From positions 637,501 through 701,500 of the forward strand of contig NZ_CP157197.1 in NCBI RefSeq assembly GCF_039954865.1: a stretch of 64,000 nt of DNA, written 5' to 3'. The stretch is from Rickettsia sp. Oklahoma-10. Its GTDB lineage: Bacteria > Pseudomonadota > Alphaproteobacteria > Rickettsiales > Rickettsiaceae. Below, one piece after another: positions 47,957 through 57,327 of the stretch; position 1 is the stretch's first letter, and the number at the start of each line of letters is the position of its first letter. A program made the position numbers and the translations under genes. The notes beneath the pieces are model-generated. The model was given only the letters and a program-made list of their open reading frames with translations, was not told where the DNA came from and searched no databases.

Positions 47957-48457
47957 ATGTTAAAGAGTGTAAGATTATATACGTCTATAGCAACTATTAT
48001 TTTATCAAGTAATATTGCAATGGCTAATAAGAATTATGATGCCGGTTATGCGACGCCTTTGCGTCAAGTAGTGGATTTAATAGATAATCAAATTATAAGT
48101 ATTGATAATTTATTTAAAAATAGATTGCCGTTTTATGAATCTAATAGCATAAAAAGCAATTTTATTACTAAAGATAAGCAGTATAGTGTTGTTATGGAAG
48201 TACCTGGATTTGATAAAAGTCAAATTAAGGTTAAAGTAAACGGCAATAAATTATTTATTACAGGGAATATAGAAGCAAAAAATAAGTCTGATGATTTAGA
48301 TAATTATATGAATAAAAATTTTAATTATGTAATATCATTATATGAAGATGTAGATCAAACAAATATCTCTTCAAGCCTTAAAAATGGAATACTTACTATT
48401 GTTCTACCTCGCATTAAGGTTAAAGAACAAGACGCAAGAGAGATACCGATTAATTAG
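47957..48457 (+). CDS. hspC1: Small heat-shock protein (Hsp20) with signal peptide
   Basis: 166 residues. Alpha-crystallin domain at about 70-155: QYSVVMEVPGFDKSQIKVKV, then NGNKLFITGNIEAKN, FNYVISLYEDVDQTNISSSL and KNGILTIVLPRI (GxLxIxxPR box). The C-terminal I-x-I tail motif is weak (REIPIN). The N-terminus MLKSVRLYTSIATIILSSNI then AMANKN looks like a cleavable signal peptide, unusual for the family, which is normally cytoplasmic. Start ATG 47957 follows GGTGG-type sequence. Rickettsia genomes encode a second, cytoplasmic Hsp20 elsewhere. Confidence 0.85.
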   Translation: MLKSVRLYTSIATIILSSNIAMANKNYDAGYATPLRQVVDLIDNQIISIDNLFKNRLPFYESNSIKSNFITKDKQYSVVMEVPGFDKSQIKVKVNGNKLFITGNIEAKNKSDDLDNYMNKNFNYVISLYEDVDQTNISSSLKNGILTIVLPRIKVKEQDAREIPIN

Positions 48458-48475
48458 TATTGTAAGTTGTATTTC

Positions 48476-48556
48476 TAGATACCGTGGTTTGACACGTTCT
48501 GACGCTAGGTGTGATTTCAATCTACGCAATAACGCCTAGCGAGCATGACATAGAGT
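48476..48556. repeat. RPE-like palindrome between hspC1 and prfB
   Basis: CGCTAGG (about 48503) and CCTAGCG (about 48535) inner arms, with outer TCTAGATACCGTGGTTTGAC on the left and AGCATGACATAGAG on the right. It lies between convergent genes and could stop transcription from both sides. Confidence 0.6.
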
Positions 48557-48573
48557 AAAACATATAAATAATT

Positions 48574-49681
48574 TCATTTTTTACTACCAGCATTTATAGC
48601 AAGGCTTGCGGAAACAAATTCTTCAAGGTCACCATCAAGCACTGATCTAGTGTCAGAAGTTTCATAATCAGTACGTAAATCTTTTACCATTTGATACGGT
48701 TGCAGGACATATGACCTAATTTGGTGTCCCCAGCTATTATCAGTTTTAGTTGCATTCTGCTCATTAACATTGTTTGTACGTTTCTGCATTTCAAGCTCAT
48801 AGAGTTTAGCTTGAAGCATTTTCATAGCTTGCGCTTTATTCTTATGCTGTGACCTATCACTTTGACATTGTGTTACCGTTCCTGTCGGTATATGGGTAAT
48901 ACGTACGGCAGAATCTGTAGTGTTAACGTGCTGCCCGCCAGCTCCTGATGCTCTGAAAGTATCAATTCTTAAATCTTTATCCTCAATAGTAATGGCTATA
49001 TTATCATCAATTTCGGGATATACCCAGCTACTTGCAAAACTAGTCATTCTTTTACCTGCTGCATTAAATGGGGAAATACGCACTAACCTGTGAACTCCTG
49101 CTTCGGTTTTAAACCAGCCGTAAGCACGTTTGCCTATTATTCTAATCGTACATGATTTAATGCCTACTTCTTCGCCGTTAATCATATTGATTATTTCAGT
49201 TTTAAAGCCTAATCTTTCGGCAAAACGCAAATACATACGAGTCATGATAGATGCCCAGTCATGGCTTTCAGTGCCTCCTGCTCCGGCATTAATCTCTAAA
49301 AAGCAATTATTACCATCTGTTTCACCTGAAAATAAATATTCTGTTTTAAATTTAACAGCAAGTATGCTTAAATTTTTAAGATCTTGTTCAACTTGTGAAA
49401 GTGTTTCTAAGTCGTTTTCGGTTTCAGCTAGTTCTTCAAGTTCTAAAGTATCTTTTAAATTAGATTTGAGTTTGTTAAAAGTATTTAGTTTTTCTTCTAA
49501 AGTACTTTTTTCTCGAAGTAATGTTTGTGCGTTAACCTGATTATTCCATAAATCAGGGTTTGTTGTTAGTTCTTCTAATTCTTTTAATTGTTTAGTCGAA
49601 GTTTCGACATCAAAGAGACCTCTCAAGCAATTCTAAAGATTGCTCAATTTTTTTTACATAATTTTCTATTTCGGCTCGCAT
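48574..49681 (-). CDS. prfB: Peptide chain release factor 2, with programmed +1 frameshift
   Basis: The complete gene starts at ATG 49681: 23 codons run to an in-frame TGA at 49612-49610, then translation continues in the +1 frame from 49611 for 345 residues, total about 368 as usual for RF2. The shift site is AGG TCT CTT TGA T: an SD-like GAGAGG lies three bases before CTT, as in E. coli. The main part holds the stop-recognition tripeptide SPF (RISPFNAAGK) and the catalytic GGQ (SGAGGQHVNTTDSAVRI). RF2 reads UAA and UGA, so its own level sets the frameshift rate. Confidence 0.95.
49609..49621 (-). promoter_or_regulatory. RF2 autoregulatory frameshift site
   Basis: Minus-strand reading AGG-TCT-CTT-TGA-T. 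When RF2 is scarce the ribosome pauses at UGA and slips from CUU to UUU, joining the 23-codon leader frame to the body of prfB. Spacing of the internal SD to the slip codon matches E. coli. Confidence 0.92.
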
Positions 49682-49740
49682 TATTTTTTCCTGTTATAAA
49701 TTTTGATTTTGCTATATATTATTGTGATTGTCTGGAGTGT

Positions 49741-49818
49741 GTTTATGTCATTTCCCAGTAAGAATGACAGGGGTGCAAATTGATAAATGCAACAATGCCT
49801 ATGCGGAAATGACAAAGG
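49741..49818. repeat. RPE-like element between prfB and lepA
   Basis: TATGTCATTTCCCAGTAAGAATGACA and AATGCCTATGCGGAAATGACAAAGG; the ends TGTCATTTCC and GGAAATGACA are perfect complements. It lies between the divergent prfB and lepA starts. Confidence 0.65.
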
Positions 49819-49860
49819 CGATCACCTCAATAAACAAATATAAATTATATCACAATAATT

Positions 49861-51663
49861 ATGAATAATCAAAAATATATAAGGAACTTCTCAATAATTG
49901 CTCATATCGATCACGGTAAATCTACGTTAGCTGATAGGTTAATTGAACATTGCGGCGGACTTCAGGCTAGAGAAATGAGCCAACAAGTATTAGATTCGAT
50001 GGATATTGAAAAAGAACGAGGCATAACTATTAAGGCACAAACAGTAAAGCTTATATATAAGGCTAAAGACGGTAATATTTACTATTTGAATCTAATGGAT
50101 ACACCGGGACATGTCGATTTTGCTTATGAAGTTAGTAGGTCTTTAGCCGCTTGTGAAGGTTCATTATTGGTAGTTGATAGTACGCAAGGAGTAGAGGCGC
50201 AAACGCTTGCAAACGTTTACCAAGCAATCGAGAATAATCACGAAATAGTACTGGTGCTTAATAAGATTGATTTACCCGCTTCCGAACCTGAGCAGGTTAA
50301 ACAGCAAATAGAGGATATAATTGGAATTGATGCAAGCAAGGCTGTGTTAATTTCTGCTAAAAGCGGTATAGGGATTGATTTAGTTTTAGAAGCAATAGTA
50401 AATAAATTACCTCCACCAAAAGAAAGTAGTTCTAATATTTTGAAAGCTTTGCTTGTTGATAGTTGGTATGATCTATATCTTGGTGTAGTTATTTTAGTAC
50501 GTATTATTGACGGTGCTTTACGTAAGAATATGCGTATTAAAATGATGGCTACAAACTCAGTTTATACAGTTGAGAATGTTGGATATTTTACTCCGAAAAA
50601 ACATATTACGGATGTTTTATATGCAGGGGAGATCGGCTTCTTTACTGCATCTATAAAGCAGGTAGCAGATTGTAAAGTCGGGGATACTATAACTGATGAG
50701 AAAAAGCCTTGCGAGCAAGTATTGCCTGGCTTTAAACCAAATTTACCTTTAGTGTTTTGCAGTCTTTATCCAACTGATAGCTCAGAGTTTGAGCATCTAA
50801 AGGATTCACTTGCTAAATTGCGCCTTAATGATGCCAGCTTTGAATATGAAATGGAAAGCTCCTCAGCACTGGGAGTAGGATTTAGGTGCGGCTTTTTAGG
50901 GTTACTACATTTAGAGGTAATTCAGGAACGTTTAAGTAGGGAATTTGATTTAGATTTAATTACTACTGCACCAAGTGTAGTATATATAATTTATATGCAA
51001 GATGGTAAGAGTTTGGAAGTTCATAATCCTGCAGATTTACCTGATTTGCAAAAAATCAAGTCAATGGAAGAACCATGGATTAAGGCAACTATAATGGTAC
51101 CTGATGAGTTTTTAGGTGCAGTATTGTCGCTGTGTACTGAAAAAAGGGGAGTGCAGCTAGATCATAGCTATATAGCAAACAGGGCTAGAATAGTTTATAA
51201 ATTACCGTTAAATGAGATAGTTTACGATTTTTACGATCGTTTAAAAAGTTGTTCTAAAGGTTATGCAAGTTTTGAATGGCAAATGGATGTTTATAAACCT
51301 TCTGAGCTTGTTAAACTTGGGATTTTGGTTAACGGTGAGGTAGTTGATGCGTTATCGACAATCGTACATCGCTCTCGTGCCGAGCAGAGGGGTAGGGCCT
51401 TATGTGTAAGGTTAAAGGACTTGATACCAAGACAGCAAATCGATATAGCAATCCAGGCAAGTATAGGTAGCCGTGTTATTGCCCGTGAGACTATTAAAGC
51501 TCTGCGTAAAAACGTGTTATCTAAATGTTACGGTGGTGATATAACCCGTAAGCGTAAGCTTCTTGAGAAGCAAAAAACAGGGAAAAAGAGAATGAGACAG
51601 TATGGTAATATTGAAATCCCTCAATCTGCCTTTATTACTGCTTTAAAAATATGTGATGAGTAA
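49861..51663 (+). CDS. lepA: Elongation factor 4 (LepA)
   Basis: 600 residues, standard length. G-domain [58 protein letters not shown]. The EF-G-like domains follow, and the LepA-specific C-terminal domain with [25 protein letters not shown]. LepA acts in translation initiation or back-translocation under ionic stress. Transcribed divergently from prfB. Confidence 0.97.
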   Translation: MNNQKYIRNFSIIAHIDHGKSTLADRLIEHCGGLQAREMSQQVLDSMDIEKERGITIKAQTVKLIYKAKDGNIYYLNLMDTPGHVDFAYEVSRSLAACEGSLLVVDSTQGVEAQTLANVYQAIENNHEIVLVLNKIDLPASEPEQVKQQIEDIIGIDASKAVLISAKSGIGIDLVLEAIVNKLPPPKESSSNILKALLVDSWYDLYLGVVILVRIIDGALRKNMRIKMMATNSVYTVENVGYFTPKKHITDVLYAGEIGFFTASIKQVADCKVGDTITDEKKPCEQVLPGFKPNLPLVFCSLYPTDSSEFEHLKDSLAKLRLNDASFEYEMESSSALGVGFRCGFLGLLHLEVIQERLSREFDLDLITTAPSVVYIIYMQDGKSLEVHNPADLPDLQKIKSMEEPWIKATIMVPDEFLGAVLSLCTEKRGVQLDHSYIANRARIVYKLPLNEIVYDFYDRLKSCSKGYASFEWQMDVYKPSELVKLGILVNGEVVDALSTIVHRSRAEQRGRALCVRLKDLIPRQQIDIAIQASIGSRVIARETIKALRKNVLSKCYGGDITRKRKLLEKQKTGKKRMRQYGNIEIPQSAFITALKICDE

Positions 51664-51761
51664 TTTTTTATCGCTTGATTTGTATTAATTTTTTTATTTA
51701 ATATGAAGAAAATGCTAGACGTTATAGAAAAGATTTGTTATAAGAAGTTATCTAAAATTAT

Positions 51762-51836
51762 TCCTCGGTAGCTCAGTGGTAGAGCAAACGGCTGTTAACC
51801 GTTCGGTCGCTGGTTCGAATCCGGCTCGGGGAGCCA
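51762..51836 (+). tRNA. tRNA-Asn (anticodon GTT)
   Basis: 75-base cloverleaf with encoded CCA: acceptor UCCUCGG/UCGGGGA, D-arm GCUC-AGUGGUA-GAGC, anticodon stem AACGG/CCGUU with loop CUGUUAA (anticodon GUU), T-arm GCUGG-UUCGAAU-CCGGC. It follows lepA by about 100 bases and is probably its own unit. Confidence 0.96.
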
Positions 51837-54099
51837 TCCTGTACAGTTGCTACTTTTATTAAACGGGCAAGCCAATTTAAAAATTTCCTTTTCTCAGGAA
51901 TTTTTGCACCCTTCTTATAAAAGTTTCATATGAATTTGTCTTGACATTTATAAAATTTAGAAGATTTTGCGATAACTTGTCTCTCAGCATAACTTTTATT
52001 AATTAGTTTGATTCGTATTGACGTTCTTTTAATTGTGTTTCCTTACGAAACAATTCTTAAAACTTTGGCCGTGTCTTAAAAGATATATGAATTGCGCTTA
52101 TTGGATTTGAAAACTAGAATGACTTGTTAAATGTCGTCAAATAGAATATGCAGTCTTTTTAGGGAAGGATGGTTTAATTATTACAACCAACAATTATAGT
52201 TATTGACTTATTTTAATTACTTCTATAGATTACTCATCTTAGGACTAATTAAGTTCTATCATGCATATATAAGTTAGTTTTAAAGAGTTAAAATATAGAA
52301 AATAAAGAAGAACAAATTTTAGCCTCTGAATCTTAATTGATAAAGAGGGAGAAAAGCATTTAAAAGCTGCAGAGTCAAGGAAAGACTTAAGTTAATATTA
52401 GTAACATTTCTATTATTCTTACTAAGTTTTTTAACTATAATGAAAGAGAAAGCAGTAGAGTATAAATTGCAGATGGAGTAAGACGTTAAAGCAACTAATA
52501 AAATAGAATGATAGTTGTTAAGATACCAAAAGATTAAAATTATTAATACCTCCTTAAGGTTAAAAAATGATTTATTATTACATTTTTAAAATTTTTACTA
52601 TAACCAATTATTTTAATAAGTAATTTTTATAGCAGATTTAAGCGCTTGGAAAGAAAATTTTGAAGTTTGTGTTTACACTAAAAAAAGCTACTTGATATAA
52701 AATATTTAAACACTAAAGAAAAAATCCTGTTGAGATAGAGGAAATTAAAAAAGTATCTACATGCCTACAAATATCACATTTCTTACATGCATTAACCATT
52801 ATTATTCTATTCTTATCTGATTGAAATGGCGTATATGTTTGCTGAATTTGTAGCCAAAGTTATAACGCTATTATGCGGTAAGCCGCACTGCTTCACTATA
52901 CTATTGAAGATATAGAGCTTACCAAATAGTAATAACTATAATTTTTGAGCTATAAGTTGCAAATCACTTAGAGGTTTTACTAGAATCAAACCTTACTGAA
53001 AAATAAGTAGCGATGTATGAATTTGCTAGTTAGACAAATACTCATAAAATTATTTGATCGTGTACATAAACATCCACACTTTGGGAGCTAAATCATCTAA
53101 GAAAATGAAAAAGATTATTAAAGAGACTTTAGCAAATTTTGTGACTTGAGCTATGTATTTGGAAATACCAATTGTACAAAGTAAAATCATACAACTCTGT
53201 TTTTTCAATATTTACATATTATATCACAGCATTTTGGGTATAATTTACAAATGGCTTTTTAGGACAAATGTTCAACCTCTTTTTCTAATTTTATAAAATG
53301 ATCTAATCCAAATGTATAATCTACACCTATTGGAATTGTTATAATCCCCTAACATAAATTAATAAATACATAAGACTAAAAATATTTGTTGCATGGACTA
53401 TAGCAAAATATAGCTACTAGCTCTAACTAATATGCTTAAATATAGGATGATGTTTAAAAAATATAGGTATTGCTAAAGATATAAGTACATGTATGATTGC
53501 ACTTTAAGAACTTTCAACGGATATATTGTATAATTTAAATAAGTAAAAATATTAGTCATAGTTACATCATTGAAATATAAAAATTTTGTCTTATAATATC
53601 TGTGGCACTATATTTAAAGTGAGTTTTTAGAATGTTACCGCACATATAAGCTATGTAAAAAACTATACAGGCCTAGCATGGTATTAAGAGTAAAGATAAA
53701 ATGGTTTTTGTTAGTTCTTATTTGCTATAGTTATTCTTGTGAAGTAATGTTTTCTCTCATTTAACTTTCTCTAAAGTTTTATGTAGTTGAAGTTTTGTAT
53801 CGGCAAATTCTGGTGCTTCTCGTAGTCTAGTGCTAGTAGATGATCTGACAGACGCTATTTCTGTACCAAACCAAAAAGCTATACTTTCTTTACCTTCCCT
53901 TGCTACACTTTTTACTCCTTTTTATATCCTAGCATAGTTTTTTATAGAAGTTAATTTGTAAAGAAATCTATACTGTTTTATATAAAAGTCAATAGGGTAT
54001 TGCGCTTTATACAATAAATAAGAAAATGAAGTACAACTTAATTATTAATGTGTTATTACCAATGAAATAATTATGTATTTTTTATAGATATAATGGAAT
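51837..54099. other. 2.26-kb gene desert with traces of decayed genes
   Basis: No intact gene in six frames. Coding-like pieces on the plus strand include IEEIKKVSTCLQISHFLHAL then TIIILFLSD (about 52736-52822), followed in a shifted frame by a FAEFVAKVITLLCGKP-like stretch (about 52840-52890). They suggest an old membrane protein. A minus-strand piece is annotated separately at 53757-53924. Base composition is very AT-rich throughout; I see no RNA gene besides tRNA-Asn. Confidence 0.45.
53757..53924 (-). pseudogene. Short minus-strand gene fragment of unknown family
   Basis: An open piece of about 55 codons: KGVKSVAREGKESIAFWFGT, EIASVRSSTSTRLREAPEFA, DTKLQLHKTLEKVK, ending at TGA 53759-53757. 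It is bounded upstream by a stop, lacks a start codon in context and is compositionally protein-like, so I read it as the 3' end of a lost gene. Family not recognised. Confidence 0.35.
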
Positions 54100-55200
54100 C
54101 TAGTTTAAAGCGGTATGTCTGTGTACCTGAGCATTCATCACAAGTCCAAAACCAATTAGCATAGATGCAATCATTGTTCCACCGTAAGAAATAAACGGTA
54201 GGGGTACGCCTACTACAGGAAGTAAGCCCATCACCATAGCTATATTAATAAATACATGACTAAATAAAATTGCAGTAATACCTATTATCAGTAATTTACT
54301 AAAAATCTCTCGGCAATTTGCAGCAATTAATAAAGAAATAGTTATAAGTGCAAAATATAATATTAATAAAAACATGCCTCCTATAAAACCAAATTCTTCA
54401 GCAAAGGTAGCAAAGATAAAATCAGTTTGATGTTCGGGAAGAAAATCTAAATGGCTTTGACTACCTTGATTTAAACCACGTCCAAATAAGCTACCTGAAC
54501 CTATAGCAATTTTAGATTGAATAATATTATAGCTAGCACCAAGCGGATCATGCTCTGGATCAAAAAAAACCATCACTCGTTTTTTTTGATAATCATACAT
54601 CATATTCCAAGCAATAGGCAGGCTAACAAGAGTAGCAAGGCCTAGTATTATAAAATATTTTATTCTAAAACCTACTGCAAAGAATATAATTGCTGAAACA
54701 ATTAAAACAATCATTCCTGTACCTAGATCTGGCTCTCTAATTATTAGAAAAGCCGGTATTAAAACTCCTATAATCGGTATAATAACTTTATGAAGTTTTG
54801 TAAGATCATCAATTGTTAGTGAATGACAATATCTAGCAAGCATTAATACAACAGCAATTTTGATTGGTTCAGAAGGTTGAAGTTTAACTATACCGATATC
54901 GATCCATCTTTTACCACCCATGGCAGTTGAGCCGAAAAGCTCCACGGTGACTAATAAAGCCAGTACGCAAAAATAAAAGATATACGATAACCTAAAGATT
55001 ATCCGCAAATCAATTAATGCAATAATAATAGCTAAAGGCAAGAATATACAAAAATTTATAATTTGTTTGTAAGCCCAAGGCTGCAAATTGCTGTTTGCTG
55101 CCGAATAAAGCACAATGAAACCAATACAGCAAATTAAGCTAATTAGTACAATTAAAGTAATCGGTAATTTTTGTAATTGTTCTAGATAATTTTTATGCAT
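54100..55200 (-). CDS. rodA: Rod-shape-determining protein RodA (SEDS glycosyltransferase)
   Basis: 366 residues, ten membrane segments. SEDS signatures: MGGKRWIDIGIVKLQPSEPI, REPDLGTGMI (catalytic Asp), YNIIQSKIAIGSGSLFGRGL, SHLDFLPEHQTDFIFATFAE EFGFIGG, and LPFISYGGTMIASMLIGFGL. It polymerises lipid II for lateral wall growth with a class-B PBP. It is the last gene of the minus-strand series, 66 bases after ptrB with an RPE-like repeat between. Confidence 0.95.
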   Translation of the reverse strand: MHKNYLEQLQKLPITLIVLISLICCIGFIVLYSAANSNLQPWAYKQIINFCIFLPLAIIIALIDLRIIFRLSYIFYFCVLALLVTVELFGSTAMGGKRWIDIGIVKLQPSEPIKIAVVLMLARYCHSLTIDDLTKLHKVIIPIIGVLIPAFLIIREPDLGTGMIVLIVSAIIFFAVGFRIKYFIILGLATLVSLPIAWNMMYDYQKKRVMVFFDPEHDPLGASYNIIQSKIAIGSGSLFGRGLNQGSQSHLDFLPEHQTDFIFATFAEEFGFIGGMFLLILYFALITISLLIAANCREIFSKLLIIGITAILFSHVFINIAMVMGLLPVVGVPLPFISYGGTMIASMLIGFGLVMNAQVHRHTALN

Positions 55201-55225
55201 TGTTTTTATATTTGGTAATTATTAC

Positions 55226-55262
55226 TATTATGTCATTCCCCCCATAAGCGGGAAGACATATA
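55226..55262. repeat. RPE-like palindrome between ptrB and rodA
   Basis: TATGTCATTCCCCCCATAAGCGGGAAGACATA: arms TATGTC/GACATA and TTCCC.C/G.GGGAA; one end mutated. Confidence 0.6.
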
Positions 55263-55266
55263 CCTC

Positions 55267-57321
55267 TTAAATTTTCGCATTAAACACTTTAAAAATAAAT
55301 ACTAATTCCTCAGCTGTTTCTTTCAGATAATCAAAACGACTGGCAGAACTGTCATGTCCTGTATCCATATTTATTTTTAATAATAATGGGTTATTGTCCG
55401 TTTTGAGCGCTCGTAATTTTGCGACCCATTTAGCAGGTTCCCAGTAACCTACACGTGGGTCAGATATACCACAAGTAATGAATAGAGCAGGGTAGTTTTG
55501 TGCTTTTATGTTTTCATAAGGAGAATAAGATTTAATATATTCAAAATATGCTTTTTCTTTTGGATTACCCCACTCATTATATTCCAAGAGAGTTAGTGGT
55601 AAACTATCATCGAGCATGGTATTTAGTACGTCTACAAATGGTACATGAGCGATTGCTGCTTTATAGATTTCCGGCTTTTCATTAAGTACATAACCGATTA
55701 GCATACCGCCAGCACTACCACCCACTATGACTATATTTTGTGTGTTTGTATATTTCTCTTTAATTAAAGTTCTACTACAAGCTATGAAATCTTCAAAGGT
55801 TCTTTTTTTAGTTAAAAACTTTGCTGCTTCATACCAATCATGACCTAGATCATCACCGCCTCTAATATGAGCAATCGCGTAAATAAAGCCGCGGTCGGCA
55901 AGCGTTATTGCCGTATTTCTAAAGTTGACAGGTATGCTAATCCCATAAGCTCCGTACCCCATTAGATACAAAGGGTTTGAACTGTCTTTTTTAAATAAAG
56001 ATTTTTTGTAGAATAAAGTAATAGGTACTTTTACGTCCTCACTGTCTGCAAATATTCTTTCTACTTTATACTCCTTTGGATTAAAGCCTGAAGGTATTTC
56101 CTGTTGCTTTAATATTGTTAATTTATTGTTGTCAAAATCGTATCTGTAAGTGGTATTTGGTCTTGCTAGAGAAGAGTAATTTACTCTGATATCGTCTTCC
56201 TCAAAGTTTGTGGAAAAACTACTTGCTTGCAAACTTTCGTCGGGAAAATGAATTATTTTTTCTTGTAGATTTTTGAATTGCTTTATTTTAATTAGCGGTA
56301 AGCCATGGGTACGATAATTTAAGATTAAATAATTACTTGTAATATCAAAGCTTTTTAAATATTTGTCCTGTTCTTCTTTAATATAAATATCATCTAGGCT
56401 AGCGTTTTCAAAATTATTTACTGGCAGTTTTACAATATGGAAATTTCTAGCTTTATAATTAGTTTTAATATAAAAATAATCGCTTTTATGTTCTATTTCA
56501 TAGAATATGTTGTTTTGTGCAGGTTGTACTAGTTTGGGAGTGAAATTATCATCCTGCATAGAAATTATGTAAATTTCATTTTCATTATGATCACCTGAGT
56601 TTATAAAAATATATTCACGACTTGCTGATTTCTTGCTACTAATAAAATGAAGAGGGTTTTTGACCTTGAATATTAATTTGTCCTGAGAAACATCTTCACC
56701 TAAATGATGAAACATTACTTTATCCCAACGTTGATTCTCATTAATAGTAATATAGAAGAAGCCATTTAATTTTTCATGCCAAATTATATTAGGAGCAATA
56801 TCCTTGACATTATCAGGTAGGTATTTTTGTTTTTTAAGGTTGTATATTTTGATATCGTATTTTTCGTTACCTGTAAAATTAACGCTATAAGCCATTAGAT
56901 TTTGATCAGGTGATATTGCAATTTTGGCAACATCAGTAAAACTCCCGTTGGGAGCAAGAAGGTTAGCATCTAATATTATTTCTTCAGGAGCATTAATATT
57001 ATTATGTTTTCTGCAATATATCGGATAATTTTTATCCCCCTCTACTCTTGTATAATAGTAATAATCTTTTTTCTTAACATACACTGATTCATCATCTAAT
57101 TTGATCCGTCCTTTTAATTCTTCAAAAATCTTTTCCTTATCCTTTTGCAGATCGGCAAAGAAATTTTCAGTATATTTATTTTCTGCTGCTAAATAATCTA
57201 AAATTTTAGAGTCTTCTACCTTTGGCCATTTAGGATCACGCAACCAGTGATAATCATCGTTTATTGTTTGTCCATAAAACTCAAAGCTGTAATTTTGTTT
57301 ATCTATTATTGGTGGTTTCAT
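55267..57321 (-). CDS. ptrB: Oligopeptidase B (protease II, S9A family)
   Basis: 684 residues, usual length. N-terminal beta-propeller (about 70-400) that limits substrate size; C-terminal alpha/beta-hydrolase with nucleophile motif GGSAGGMLIGYVLNEKPEIY, Asp in TCGISDPRVGYWEPAKWVAK, and His in MDTGHDSSASRFDYLKETAE. The family cleaves small peptides after Arg/Lys; no signal peptide, so cytoplasmic. It starts 6 bases after the upstream antiporter-like gene. Confidence 0.94.
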   Translation of the reverse strand: MKPPIIDKQNYSFEFYGQTINDDYHWLRDPKWPKVEDSKILDYLAAENKYTENFFADLQKDKEKIFEELKGRIKLDDESVYVKKKDYYYYTRVEGDKNYPIYCRKHNNINAPEEIILDANLLAPNGSFTDVAKIAISPDQNLMAYSVNFTGNEKYDIKIYNLKKQKYLPDNVKDIAPNIIWHEKLNGFFYITINENQRWDKVMFHHLGEDVSQDKLIFKVKNPLHFISSKKSASREYIFINSGDHNENEIYIISMQDDNFTPKLVQPAQNNIFYEIEHKSDYFYIKTNYKARNFHIVKLPVNNFENASLDDIYIKEEQDKYLKSFDITSNYLILNYRTHGLPLIKIKQFKNLQEKIIHFPDESLQASSFSTNFEEDDIRVNYSSLARPNTTYRYDFDNNKLTILKQQEIPSGFNPKEYKVERIFADSEDVKVPITLFYKKSLFKKDSSNPLYLMGYGAYGISIPVNFRNTAITLADRGFIYAIAHIRGGDDLGHDWYEAAKFLTKKRTFEDFIACSRTLIKEKYTNTQNIVIVGGSAGGMLIGYVLNEKPEIYKAAIAHVPFVDVLNTMLDDSLPLTLLEYNEWGNPKEKAYFEYIKSYSPYENIKAQNYPALFITCGISDPRVGYWEPAKWVAKLRALKTDNNPLLLKINMDTGHDSSASRFDYLKETAEELVFIFKVFNAKI

Positions 57322-57327
57322 ATGTTA

